In this document: in pieces, positions 12,538 to 24,059 of the stretch
Layout of the letters: every line of letters begins with the position of its first letter
Position numbering within the stretch: the stretch's first letter is position 1
Source: Carallia brachiata
Lineage: Eukaryota > Streptophyta > Magnoliopsida > Malpighiales > Rhizophoraceae
Assembly (NCBI GenBank): GCA_021464245.1
Contig: JADCRB010000041.1
Coordinates: forward strand, 62,001-126,000
DNA length: 64,000 nucleotides
Reading direction: 5' to 3'
Notes under the pieces: generated by a model
Told to the model about the DNA's origin: nothing
Databases searched by the model: none
The model's input: only the letters and a program-made list of their open reading frames with translations
Translations under genes and position numbers: made by a program

Positions 12538-13681
12538 GGGTCCGTTTGGAAACGCTGTCAGTTTTTTGTTTTTACTTTTCAATTTCTGTTTTTTGTTTTT
12601 GCTGTTTGTTGAATTTTTGTGTTTATTGCTGTCAATTTTTGTTTTTTTTTTCTATAAGAATAAAAAAATAGGTAGAAAAAAGATAGTGAGAGAAATGGTA
12701 AAAAGAGTATAAATATAGAGAGAAAAATGGGAGAGAGAGAGAGAGAGAGAGAAAGATGGTAGAGAGAGAAAAAGGAGAGAGAAAGAGAGAAGAAAGAGAA
12801 TGAGTAGAGATAATGACATAAAGAGAAAGGGTTGAGAAAGAATGAGTAAACAGAATAGTAGAGAGAGAAAATGAGAGAGAGAGGGTAGAGAGAGAATGAG
12901 TAGAGAAAATGACAAAGAGAGAAAAGAGAGACAGGGTAGAGAGAGAATGAGTAGAGAGAATGGTAAAACAAGAAAAAAGTGAAAGAGTCTGGGTAGAGAG
13001 AGAATGAATAGAGAGAGAAAAGGAGAGAGAGAGGGTAGAGAGAGAATGAGTAGAGAGAGAAAATAGAGAGAGAGGGTAGAGAGAGAATGGTAGAAATAGA
13101 AAAAAAGGGAGAGAGGAGAGAGAGAATGATAGAGATAGAAAAAGGAGAGAGAGAGTAGAGAGAGAATGGTAGAGATAAAAAAAGGGAGAGAGGAGAGAGA
13201 GAAAATAGAGAGAGAGAGGGTAGAGAGAGAATGGTAGAGATAGAAAAGAGAGAGAGAGGGTAGAGAGAGAATGAGTTGAGAGAGAAAATAGAGAGAGAGA
13301 GGGAAGAGAGAGAATGGTAGAGATAGAAAAAAAAGGAGAGAGGAGAGAGAAAATATAGAGAGAGAGAGGGTAGAGAGAGAATGAGTTGAGAGAGAAAGAG
13401 TAGTGAGAGAAAAAATATAGAGGGATAGAGAGAGGATGAGTAAAGAGAGATATGGTAAAGATGGTGGATAGAAAAAGAAAATGTTGTGAGAGAAAGTATA
13501 GAAAAAAAGTGAAAAACAAAATCGGAAAGCTATTTTTATTGTTTTCCCAATTTGATTTTTTTCTTTGAAAAATACTTTTAACTTTTCAACAAAAAACAAA
13601 AAGCAGAATCAATAACAAACATGTTTCCTGTTTTTTTTTGTGAAAAATAAACAGAAAACTTAAACCACTACAAACGGGCCC
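12538..13681. mobile_element. Harbinger-like element carrying a long GA tract
   Basis: 1144 bp with inverted ends GGGTCCGTTTGG and the complement of GGGCCCGTTTGT, flanked by TAA on both sides (12535-12537, 13682-13684). Copy B has the uninterrupted site (about 60447, ctgctaagat). Inside, about 12715-13460 is a ~750-bp imperfect purine tract of gagaga, gggtagagagaga and aatgagtagagag units. Open frames across it (12579-13599, minus) translate to Ser/Leu/Phe-rich repeats and are artefacts of the tract. A second copy in opposite orientation is at 16947-17983. Confidence 0.75.
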
Positions 13682-13689
13682 TAAGATTT

Positions 13690-16345
13690 AAAATATATGT
13701 TTCATATGGTATATTTGTTTGATATTACTATTATTAATAGTTGTTATTGATTGTTGATTATTTATTTATATCTAATTGTTGAACAAAAATTAATGAAATA
13801 TTTGATTAATTTTAAACTTATTATTGTATATTATTGAATAATGAAATAACTAATTTAGGCATTTAATTTATATAAATATATTAGAGTAATAAATTTTTTT
13901 TTGTATTTTATAATTTTTATCTTTAGAATAATTATTCTTTGAACAATATTGAGACTTACTTAATTTTAAACTTATTAAAAAATTATCAATATTCACTAAA
14001 TAGTAAATTTTTTTTAATATTTGGGATTTTTTTACAAGTGTTGATATTAATAAATTTTTGAAGCAAAGAAATATTATTTAATAATTTTTTTTAAAAAAAT
14101 ATTACGTTTATAAATATTCATTAAATAGATATACAAATCTAACTCATACAGCAAGTAAAAAATAATAATAAAATATTACAAATATTTTTTAAAGATAATT
14201 TAGTCTATTTAAATTATTTTAAACATCAAGAAATAAAAACATATTCAAATATCTGCAACTACTTTTACTTTTTAAACTAATGTTATAAGTAAATCATATA
14301 AAAGCATGTGCAGAATTTAACAATAACAACAAAAATTTTATCAAATACGTGTAAGACTACCGTCGATAGTTGATCAACAAATAGCATCACGCTAAAGCCA
14401 AACTAAATAGCTTATGGTGACAAGGCAACAGGCCCGACAAGACTTTAACAACTGCTCATTTAGAGCAAAGGGAAAAGAAATCTAATCGTTAGACACAAAG
14501 TTGATACATGAGATTCAAATCGTTAGTTCGATAAAAATATATTAAATTTAAAAAAATATATATATAAACCATTGAATTAGTTAACATGTCTTTCACATAT
14601 CGCAGATCGCGTGTCCAAGTAATGTACCCTTATTAAAATATGTGGTAAAATTGTGTCATGCAAAGATCTGCTCCATTTCGGCCCATTTGTTGTATTCACA
14701 CACTATTACACAAACAGCATTTGGCTAGCTTTTTTTTTTTTTTTACTTAGAAAAGCGTCAAAACACATTACAATTAAGAGAGATTTTTTTAAAAAAATAT
14801 AAAGAATTGAATTTCTGACCTTTTCTTTAGTATTTTTCTTCTAAAAAAATTTGTGAGTGCAACTTTTAAAGAAATCGCGTCGCGATTGTTACTTAACAAT
14901 TAATTTGAAATTCTCAAGTAACAGTTTTCATAGGGATGTCTTGCAACATCATCAAGGTGAGGATGGTTGTGCTCATAGAGACACCTACCGCCCTCACATG
15001 AATTCCGATTAACAAGGGGACCCATATGTCCTTTTCTCTCTTTCATTTTTTAATTTTTGGCTCCCATTAGCAGTATTGAGAGATCAATGAATGTTGGCAT
15101 AAGTAAATTATTTATTGTTGTTGCTACTACTTTTGAACCCGTGACCTAAGCAAGCATGAAACATGCATGGCCTTTTTTGGGGTACAATACTCTTATTTTT
15201 GTTCAAACTAAATGTGGACGTAAATACATCCAGGTACATTATCAAGCACGCGATCCTTGTACTCGGCAGGTGGTATTATTCATTACTTTCTAACCTGCTA
15301 ACTGTTTCTCGCTAAACACGTGTGCAAAAATTTGGATATATTTTTGCAAAAATATTTTATAATATATACATTTGCTATTCAATCTCACTGATGTCATGAA
15401 ATTTGTCTCCCGATCACTTTTACAATTTGAATATTAGATTAATAAAGCCTACAAAATATATTCTTATATAAATAAATAATTTTACAGTCCCCGTATGATT
15501 GGTTTATCTTCGATGGGAACGTATGGTTTCCAAAATGCTGGGCCTTTTGGGCTCAAAAGGCTAGCTATAGATTTTGGAGAGTTGATTCGGCAAGCCACAG
15601 GGGGACGCCGCTGCTGCATTTTCATATCGAAACTTATTCAAAATTTAGTCAGTTAGACTCAACTGTGAAAAGTGAAAATTGAACAAAAAAATTTGGTTAT
15701 GTTTAATTGAAAAATTAAAATTGAGACAAAATTTTTGGTTAGTTGATTTTAATGGAAAATTGTAAAATTTTAGTTTAAACATAAAAAATTTGATATATTC
15801 ATTAAAAAGGAAATTTACAATTATCATTATATAAGGTAAATAAGTAATTAAATTATAATAATAATTTATTAAAATTTATATGTTGTTAATATCTACATTA
15901 TTAATATTTTCTAATATTATCAAAATAAAAAATAAAACTATTAATATAAAAAAATTTTAATTAGTTTCATTTAATTAATTGCGATTATCTAATAATAAAA
16001 AATGTATGAACCGAGGACTTGATGTAATCCGTGTGATAAAAAAGTATGTTGTCTTGCAGTAGCGGGGGTTTGAACTCCGCCCCTTGTCACCTTCTCCTCC
16101 ACCCCCCCCCCCCCCCCCCAAAAATGGGGCTCTAACCCCTTCTTTCTAGACTTAAAAGAAGATCATGTGAATTGAAAAAATTGATTTACATTTGTTTGGT
16201 TAACTAATTACAAAATTTGTTTGGTTGATCAAATTTTGGATTCCATTTTATCGGATTAATTGAATTTTATTTTATTATTGGAACATCTCTACTTATGACC
16301 AATTGGAAACAATGTTTGCCTTGGCCAAATAGACGAGAGATAATG
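13690..16345. other. AT-rich duplicated DNA with an A-only insertion
   Basis: 13700-14400, 15480-15640 and 15640-16345 align with 60470-61170, 61245-61440 and 62520-63210 of copy B. About 14485-15470 is missing from B and is an A-specific insertion of unknown type; its 14945-15250 part resembles 22850-23230. An 18-base C run is at 16102-16119. No genes seen. Confidence 0.5.
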
Positions 16346-16355
16346 CTTTTTGAAC

Positions 16356-16854
16356 GGGATAAGCATTTTTGGAGTCCTAAACCTTTAGGTTTTTTTACGT
16401 TTGAGTCCTAAATATTTTTAAAATTTCATTTGAGTCCTAAATCTTTTAATTTTTTACTATATCAGTCCTTTAAATTACGAAAAATAGTTAATCTATTAAT
16501 AAGTGAGTTTAATTTAATAAAAATCATTTAAAAAAGCTTAAATACATGAGTTAAATATTTTTTTCATCAACAAAATATGCATATTAAATATTTTTTAATC
16601 AACAAATATACGAATTAAATAGGCAACATGCATATTTTTTTATAGAAAAGACATTCAATTCATATATTTAATCTTTTTTAAATAATTTTTTGTAAAGTTA
16701 AAATTATTTTTTAATAGATTGATCACTTTTGTTAAATATAGGGACTGATTTGGTAGAAAATCAAAAGGTTTAGGACTCAAATGAAATGTCAAAAAAGTTT
16801 ACGATTCAAACGTAAAAAAACCTAAAGGTTTAGGATTAAAAAAATACTTATCCC
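16356..16854. mobile_element. Mutator-type MITE with long inverted repeats
   Basis: 499 bp with inverted repeats of roughly 120 bp, starting GGGATAAG and sharing the blocks CCTAAACCTTTAGG and TTTTTTTACGTTTGA. Flanked by the 10-mers ctttttgaac (16346-16355) and ctttttaaac (16855-16864), 9 of 10 identical. Copy B (about 63213) reads ctttttgaact straight through, a clean empty site. Nine- to ten-base duplications and long TIRs point to the Mutator superfamily. Confidence 0.82.
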
Positions 16855-16946
16855 CTTTTTAAACACCATTTCCGCGCCCAACATGTAAGGATAAAAGAAG
16901 TAAGAAACACAATATGCATAAAGGAAATTATCTAAGTAACATCTTT

Positions 16947-17983
16947 GGTTCTGTTTGGTATGTATTATATTTTTTGTTTTCTTTTTTTTTTCACAAAAAA
17001 ACAGAAAGTATGTTTGATATCATTTTTGTTTTCTGTTTTTTGTTGAAAAATTAAAAGCACTTAAAAAAAATAAATTGAGAAAATAATTAAAAATACTTTT
17101 CTATTTTATTTTTCACTTTCTTTTCTATACTTTTTCTCACAACCTTTTCTCTTTCTAACCACCATCTTCACCATATATATCTTTACTCATCCTCTCTCTA
17201 TCCCTCTCTATTTTTTCTCTCTCTACTATTTCTCTCTATACTCTTTCTCTCTCTACCCTCTCTCTAATTTTTCTATATCTACCATTCTCTCTCTATCCTC
17301 TCTCTTTCCTTTTTTTCTCTCTTATATTCTCTCTACTTATTTTCTCTCTACCCTCGCTCTTAATTTTCTCTCTCTATTCATTCTCCCTCTTTCCACTCTC
17401 TCCCATTTTTCTCCCTCAACCAGTCTCTATATTCATTCTCTCTCCACCATTCTCTCTCTACTCACACTCTCTCTTTTTCTCACTCTATCATTCTCTCTCT
17501 ACCCTCTCTCTCTCATTTTTCTCTCTCTACTCATTCTCTCTCTACCCAGACTCTTTGTCCTTTTTCTCGTTTTACTAGTCTCTCTACTCATTCTCTCTAT
17601 CCTCTCTCTCTCATTTTTCTCTCTACCATTCTCTTTACTCATTCTTTTTCTACCTCTCTCTCTCTTTTCTCTCTCTGTCATTCTCTCTGCTCATTCTCTC
17701 TCTACTCTCTCTCTCTCATTTTTCTCTCTCTACCATTCTGTTTACTCATTCTTCCTCTCTCTCTCTCTCTCCTCTCCTCTCTCTACCATTTCTCTCTCTC
17801 CCCTTTTTCTCTCTCGCTATTCATACTCTTTTTACTATTTCTCTCATTATCTTTTTTCTATCTACTTTTTACTTTTATAAAAAATTAACAGTAATAAATA
17901 TAAAAATTTAATAAATAATAAAAATAAAATAATAAATAATAAATAATAATAATAATAAATTGACAACATCTTTAAACAAACAC
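16947..17983. mobile_element. Second Harbinger-like element, inverted, with CT tract
   Basis: Present in copy A and absent from copy B (about 63303). Ends are GGTTCTGTTTGG on the left and AAACAAACAC on the right, with ttt on both sides. Reading the complement reproduces 12538-13681: the same terminal words, and the same transition into the tract (agtgagagaaaaaatatagag on the plus strand of the first corresponds to the CT side near 17200). About 17110-17840 is a pyrimidine tract. Confidence 0.7.
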
Positions 17984-18029
17984 TTTCTTTTTTACTTTTA
18001 TTTATTGTTATGAGTGTTTTTTACTGCAG

Positions 18030-18251
18030 CTTGCAACGTCGCATACCTTCGGGCGAAGCAGCTTTGGTGCTCCGGAATATTATATTGGTAAAAGTACCTA
18101 GCATTCAGGTTCTACGGCCTTTTTAAAAGTATCTATCACTAAATCTTATGATTCGGACTCCACTAATTATATCAAGGGCCCATATGAATTTGGATTTTCG
18201 TTCACCAGGATCCGACGCGTGGAAGATGATTCTGACTACCGACTTATCTAA
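18030..18251 (+). pseudogene. Exon-like remnant, unknown gene (copy A)
   Basis: Preceded by a pyrimidine stretch and ctgcag that look like a 3' splice site. The following frame is open to TAA at 18249-18251 except for one TAG at 18099-18101, and includes SSFGAPEYYIGK and KGPYEFGFSFTRIRRVEDD. The B copy at 63351 keeps the same frame with FATSHNFRSSSFGTPEYY, which supports an ancestral coding exon. The family was not recognised. Confidence 0.4.
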
Positions 18252-18254
18252 TCG

Positions 18255-19262
18255 ATGAACTACACCATTCGCCGTTTTTTTTATTGTTATTAATCTTTTT
18301 TGTTTGAAAAAAATATAATCGAGATATACATCATTACACTTGTAGATTAATATAAATTATTTATAAACATTCTCATTTAATATTTTTATATAAATAATAT
18401 AATATCTGATCATTGATAAATCTAAGTTTGATTCTACTACAAATCAGTTAGCAACTATTGAATTTTAAATGTACAACCTACCATCATCAGATTTTTCAAG
18501 CTCATCATTAGGATGAGGACACCAAACATATAGTTGGATGAAGTTGCAAAAATTTGAATCTATATTAATGGAAGTGATATTGTAAATGATCATTTTTGTT
18601 GCAGCAAAAACAAGGTGACACTTTCACCAGACATGTTAAAGCGAAAAAAGGATATAATTAATCTTATTTACTCCTGTAGTTAAATACAACTAATATATTG
18701 TGGTTTATTTTCTTTGCAGCTTAGTGGACCCATATTGCTTCGCCCTAGGGACCCGACTAAGTGACTTCCGAGTTTAAGTGACTTTTGTAATTATTTTATA
18801 TAACGTATTAAAAAAAATTATACGATATAACAGAAAAATTGAAAGAAAATTATACAACATATTATAAAAAATTATATAATATATAATTAGTCTTTAAAAT
18901 TAAAATTTTTTGAAATAACTTTTTTCAAAATGTCATAAAAAAATATACGACATTTAATTAGATATTCAAAATTAAAAATTTATTTACATGTTGTATAATT
19001 TTTTTAATGTATTATATAATTTTTTTATAATATCATATATACAGTTACGAAAATCACCTAAAAAAACAGCCACGATGATTTTTCCTTAAGGTCGGCGTAT
19101 GATAATAAAAACATAAATCAAGAGCGAAGATTAAAAATTTGTCGGCACATCGAGGTAGAAATAAAAAACAGAATTAGTTGACCGCGAAGATTCGATTTTT
19201 CACGCGTTGCGTCTTCCCGCAACTTAACGGCAAAGCTCCCTGGATGGATCAAATTTATTGTT
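18255..19262. other. AT-rich DNA, no gene
   Basis: The first ~230 bp still align with the right end of the window in copy B. Beyond that no homology to the rest of the window, no open frame of note and no clear element ends were seen. Confidence 0.5.
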
Positions 19263-19265
19263 AAA

Positions 19266-19821
19266 GGGTGTGTTTGTTTCACAGAATATAATAAGATAAA
19301 ATAAATTAATAGTTAATTATTTCACCTTAATGTATATTTGGTTGGTTAATAAAATAAATATAAAATAGACTAATATACGCTTATTATCCCATGAATATAA
19401 GATAATACTATCTCTTGGACTAGTCTATTTTATATTATGGATTAATGTTAATAAATTATATATTTATTTAAATATCTTTTTAATTAAAATAAAATTTAAA
19501 TTTTTTAAAAAATTAACATAAAATTTAAAAAATTTATTTCTCTCTCATCTTCTGTCTCTTCCCTTCTCTCTCTCACTCCTCTTCTCTCTGTTTCTTTTCT
19601 CTCTCCTCCCTCTTTCCTTTCTCTCTCCTCCCTCCTCTCTCACTCCTCGCTCTCTCTCTCTTTCCTTTCTCTCTCCTCCCTCTTCTCTCTTTCAATCCTT
19701 GTCATCTCCTCCCTCTTCTCTCTCTCTCACTCCTCATCTCTCTCTCTTCCCTTTCTCTTCCCTCCCTCCTCCTTCCTCAATCCCTTTCTCTCTCCTCCCT
19801 CTCTCTTCCTTCCCCCTACTT

Positions 19822-19852
<31 letters not shown>

Positions 19853-20340
19853 GTGCTCATTCTTTCTTTTTTTTTTCATATAAATTTAAAAATTTATCTC
19901 TTAAAATTTATTTAATTTTTCCTCAAAAAATTAAAAAAATATTAATCTTTTTTTTGATATTTTAAAATTTATTTGTATAAATAAAATTAATAGTTAATTT
20001 TAAAAAAAATATTTTTTATACAAAATTGAAAAATTATAAATAGTATAATGTATAATAACATGTAAAATAAATATGAATTTCATTACTTAATTTTAATTAT
20101 TTTTAATAAAAAGATTAAAATTAATAGTAAATGTAAATCAATTATTTCTAAAGGTAAAAAAGTAATTTTGATATACTATACTATTCTATCTCATATCATT
20201 CAAATATTAAATATGATAATTATTTTATACTATTTGACGACATCCAAACATAATATAGACTAGTAATCTAGCCTATCCTATACTATATTAGCCTATACTA
20301 TTCTACACCGCACTGTCCAATTTGTGTACTAAACACACCC
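19266..20340. mobile_element. Harbinger-like element with CT-rich core
   Basis: Inverted ends GGGTGTGTTTGTTTCACA and the complement of GGGTGTGTTTAGTACACA, with aaa on both sides. About 19540-19860 is a CT-rich tract. Internal inverted words (actagtctattttatattat on the left, actatattagcctatac on the right) extend the TIR. The open frame at 19699-19965 is a Ser/Pro/Leu artefact of the tract. Confidence 0.6.
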
Positions 20341-20344
20341 AAAG

Positions 20345-20860
20345 AGTATATGATCTCATATAATAAAATACAAAAATCTTACATAACTTATAATTTCTAT
20401 AGACATTTCTACTTATTTACTCAAATTTTTAAGTACATTTTAAGTTTTAAAGTTTTATTTGACATAATATTATAAGTTAGTTATACATTTATTTTGTAAT
20501 TACCACCAAGCAGTTGGGCCCTTTATGTATAAGTTTAATCTATTTTATTCTAATTTTTATCTATCACGAGCTAATTAGGTTTATCACGTGTTGAAAAATT
20601 TTAAGTCTCATATTGATAAAATACAAACATTTAACGTAACTATAATACTTTTGAATTTCTTCAACTATTAACTTGAGTTTTTAAGTGGATTTGAAATTTA
20701 AAACTTTATTGGACATTTATAACATTAAATAAACTCCCCCACTCAGTTAAAAATAAGAAGAAAATCTTTTTTTTAGACATATAACTCATAAGTATATTTA
20801 AACATAAAAATGTGTTATATTATATAAACAATATTTCTTATAATATAAAAGAGATTTATA
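20345..20860. other. AT-rich DNA, no gene
   Basis: Nothing recognisable; no long open frame and no repeat partner found. Confidence 0.5.
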
Positions 20861-20862
20861 TT

Positions 20863-22260
20863 AATGTATAGATATTGATGTAAAATTTGACTCTTAGAAG
20901 ATACCTCAGTGGTTAAAATGAGTTTTAATCCTGAGAAGGTGAGGAGGGTTTGTGAGAATGAGGTGAACTACTTCTAATGTGTAATTCATGGTCTAACGAA
21001 TTGTCTAATAAATAAAAAGAATAGATGTTTATGTAAAATTTCTTAAATTATATAAATATTATCTATGTAATGTAAAATACTTTGCAGTTAATAAACTTTT
21101 TTTTTTTTTTGTATACAAATGATTCCATTAGATACATTTTTGCATTTAACATATAAGTCTCTATCAATTATCAATCATCCCTTTGTGTATAGTAACACTA
21201 GGTGGCTTTAGATATGTATCAATAGATAGCTATATAGTCCAATAGTTTTGACAATTTATCAATTTTTTATTTTTTTATAAATTTAATCATTTAATAAATC
21301 ATATTACTTTGTAATTATTTTGAAACTAATTATTAATTTTTTTTTATTTTTTATAAATACAATCATTCATAAAAAAACACATTATTGGAGGCCCTCCCAC
21401 ATGATCATTCACTGCCTCCGACCAACAATTCATCCTCTATTATTGGAAGTCACTCTACAGGATCATAATTTTCGTGATTCAAGTGGATACATGTACCTAC
21501 TTCAAAAATTTTTTTATTCCTTGTAACGCTGTTTAGCTTTTCCATCGTCTATAGCAAAACACTAAGTCAAAACCTAGAAGACACTAGTCCTCGAAGTTTT
21601 GAGCCAGACAAACATAGATTGCCCCAAGGATAATAATAATTTTCATTATAAATAAAGAAAACACCAAAATGTCATTACATTTTCTAGGCAAGCTGGCCCG
21701 TGCACATTGGTTCCAAGTGATGGCCCATTTGTTCAATCCAGAACGCAATCTAAAGTGGGGCACATAAAATTATTATATATTGATGAATTATTATTATTAT
21801 TTTGTAAAATTGTAGCCAGAAGCGTGCAATATGTAAAGGGAAGAAACATGTGCTACACGAGTGAGACTCAATTATTATCATTGTTTATATTTTTTTAATT
21901 TATGTTGTCTAGTATGGAGACACAATTAATTAATAGAAACGAGCGTTTGTGATGAAAGAGAATTGGGCTTGGCTTTAACTTTTTCGATGGTTTCACCGGT
22001 GCAATATGTAAAGGGAAGAAACATGTGCTACACGAGTGAGACTCAATTATTATCATTGTTTATATTTTTTTAATTTATGTTGTCTAGTACGGAGACACAA
22101 TTAATTAATAGAAACGAGCGTTTATGATGAAAGAGAATTGGGCTTGGCTTTAACTTTTTCGATGGTTTCACCGGAAGATTATTTATGCAGATAGATGGGC
22201 CAAAGATGGCACCCTATTCACCACAAATGACAGCGCGGAGCGTCTCCTCGCCCGCAGATT
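20863..22260 (+). repeat. Left arm of a large inverted duplication
   Basis: Complementary in order to 36725-36197 and then 26310-25820. Matching blocks: ttatattaatgtatagatat (about 20862 versus about 36720), the attattggagg/cattcataaa block at about 21370-21390 versus about 26220-26250, gtacatgtatctactt-type block at about 21490 versus about 26110, and ggcaccctattcacca at about 22208 versus about 25855. No gene identified in the arm. Confidence 0.75.
21825..22174 (+). repeat. Two tandem 175-bp units
   Basis: 21825-21999 and 22000-22174 are nearly identical (only a couple of differences seen, such as tagtatgg/tagtacgg). Each begins tgcaatatgtaaaggg and ends gatggtttcaccgg. The high identity indicates a recent duplication or an assembly artefact. 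Confidence 0.9.
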
Positions 22261-22403
22261 TTTTTTTTTTGTTTTTTTGGTACGTGTTGGCATGCGCTCA
22301 AATTTCTCCTACAGTTCTGTTCTAATAATAATTGTCCGTACAAAAAAATAATAATAATATTGAGAGTTATTATATACTTATTTGTTAGGCAATTGTTTGG
22401 TAG

Positions 22404-22571
22404 ATATTATTATATAACAGGGAAGCAGCCTTAGTTGTATTGGTTGGAGGGCTTACTTTCCAACTGTAAGGTCTGGGGTTCGAATTCCAGACCACTCATT
22501 CTCATACCGCCATCCTCAACCAGCTGGTCTCCAGCTCCCTTAAGACCAAAAAAAAATATTATTATATAACA
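22404..22571 (+). mobile_element. SINE with 16-bp target duplication
   Basis: Body about 22420-22555 begins ggaagcagccttagttgtat, has an A-box-like stretch (ttggttggaggg), a clear pol III B box (ggttcgaattcc at about 22478-22489) and an A-run tail. It is flanked by an exact 16-bp repeat atattattatataaca (22404-22419 and 22556-22571). This is a complete tRNA-type SINE of about 136 bp. Terminal tRNA structure is not preserved, so it is not called a tRNA. Confidence 0.88.
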
Positions 22572-22574
22572 TAA

Positions 22575-23360
22575 CAAAAATTATAAAAAAATTATATAAC
22601 ATATTAAAAAAATTATATAACATATAATTAGTTAATAAAAATAAATTTTTTTTGATAATTAATTATACGAACTGTATAATTTTTTTATATTTTATATAAT
22701 TTTTTTATAATTTTTATATTAAACAATATAATTTTCTTGGTCATATATCATACGATGAAAACTACTAGACAGATAGTTTAAAAACAGCCAAAAAAAAAAC
22801 AAAAGTTTGTCCTTAATAATAATTGTCTGTCCATTTCCAGCGACTTGGTGCGCCGTGCAGACACCTGCCGCCCCCACGTAACAATCAAGAAGAGGACCCA
22901 TATGTCCTTTTCTCTCATTAATTTTTCTTCTTTCGTTTTTTTTCAAAGTTTTTGGTTCCTAATGCCAACCTTTTGCCTGCGAATGATAAGGAAGTTGAAA
23001 ATAAATGTGGACATATATACATCACGTACATAACATCGGGGAAACACTCCCGTAAAGATTACGGCCTCTATTATAAGCTGACATAATTAGTATATATCGT
23101 TGTTATTATGATGACTAATTTCTATTATTTACTTTGTACTTTTTAATTCTTTACCTCAGTATCAGAAAAAAAAAAAATACATCACTTACATTACATTATC
23201 AAGTGCACGAACAATGTGCACGCTATTTCCAGAAGCGACTAAAATATGACAGTAGTTAAAATTTATTTGTTATTAATAATTATATTAGTAATATTTTTAA
23301 TATTATGAAGATAAAATAATAAAAATATAAGTATAAAATAAAGTTTTAGATCGATTTCGT
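22575..23360. other. AT-rich DNA, no gene
   Basis: 22850-23230 resembles 14945-15250 (cacctaccgccc / ggacccatatgtccttttct / gtggac-atatatacatc blocks), so it holds a dispersed repeat of unknown type. No coding region. Confidence 0.45.
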
Positions 23361-23363
23361 TTT

Positions 23364-23949
23364 GTTAACTGTAATTTTCTAAAAGTGAAAATGGTATCAA
23401 ATTAAAAAAAGTAATTTACATTTATATGGTAAAATTTGGTTCAGTTATTATAATCAAAAATAAAAAAAATATATAAAATAACATTCTATGATTTTTTAAA
23501 CACCTCCGCTTTGCCCAAATCAACAAACTGAAAAAAAAAAAAACGCTGATAATACAACCAATTTAATTGGTTCAATTAAAATTTAAATTGATTAAACCGA
23601 TACTTAATAATGTGTTAAATTTGAAACCGAGTAATGAATCGGACCTGTAAACAAATAACTTTTNGTTAACTGTAATTTTCTAAAAGTGAAAATGGTATCA
23701 AATTAAAAAAAGTAATTTACATTTATATGGTAAAATTTGGTTCAGTTAATATAATCAAAAATAAAAAAATATATATAAAATAACATTCTATGATTTTTTA
23801 AACGCCTCCGCTTTGCCCAAATCAACAAACTGAAAAAAAAAAAAAAACGCTGATAATACAACCAATTTAATTGGTTCAATTAAAATTTAAATTGATTAAA
23901 CCGATACTTAATAATGTGTTAAATTTGAAACCGAGTAATGAATCGGACC
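23364..23949 (+). repeat. Tandem duplication containing an N
   Basis: Units 23364-23645 and 23665-23949 (offset 301) are almost identical over ~283 bp. An undetermined base (N) at 23664 lies right at the junction, which suggests a scaffold or haplotype join rather than a real tandem. Confidence 0.85.
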
Positions 23950-23954
23950 AAAAG

Positions 23955-24050
23955 CCACTTTTGCATCGGTCATAGATGGGCCAAGATGGCACTCCATTGA
24001 AGACAGAATGACAGTGCTGAGCATCTCCTCGCCAGTGGAATCAAATTATT
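23955..24050 (+). repeat. Dispersed repeat copy (same family as IR arm end)
   Basis: Resembles 22195-22260, and in complement 25820-25920 and 45660-45760: agatgggccaagatggca, gaatgacag.gc.gagc, ctcctcgcc. Function unknown. Confidence 0.5.
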
Positions 24051-24059
24051 TCTCAGACG

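Larger units (their letters stand above)
130..18480 (+). repeat. Segmental duplication, copy A
   Basis: Collinear, same-orientation homology with 49950-64000. Anchors read by eye: 194/50031, the gctacgtgg block at 3773/51210, the CYP79 genes (7997-9616 versus 52160-54201), a gaagttcgct block at 12221/60282, about 14350/61110, and an exon-like block at 18030/63351. The copies differ by many insertions, each listed separately. Because both carry the same gene and flanks in the same order, a duplication of a whole chromosomal segment is the simplest explanation. The exact left boundary is uncertain. Confidence 0.85.

Noticed and set aside
12579..13599. Long overlapping minus-strand ORFs, rich in Ser, Leu and Phe (up to 315 aa)
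   Set aside because: They translate the GA/CT tract of a Harbinger-like element; composition is pure simple repeat and the paralogous site lacks the whole insertion.
16010..16100. SINE or tRNA-like B box on the minus strand (gagttcaaacccc), also at 62940-62990
   Set aside because: Only a B-box-like word is present; no A box, tail or target duplication, and it is shared by both segmental copies.
19699..19965. Ser/Pro/Leu-rich plus-strand ORF
   Set aside because: Artefact of a CT-rich tract inside a transposon.
22420..22500. tRNA gene, because of the ggttcgaattcc box
   Set aside because: No acceptor stem or cloverleaf; the block has a poly-A tail and a 16-bp target duplication, so it is a SINE.
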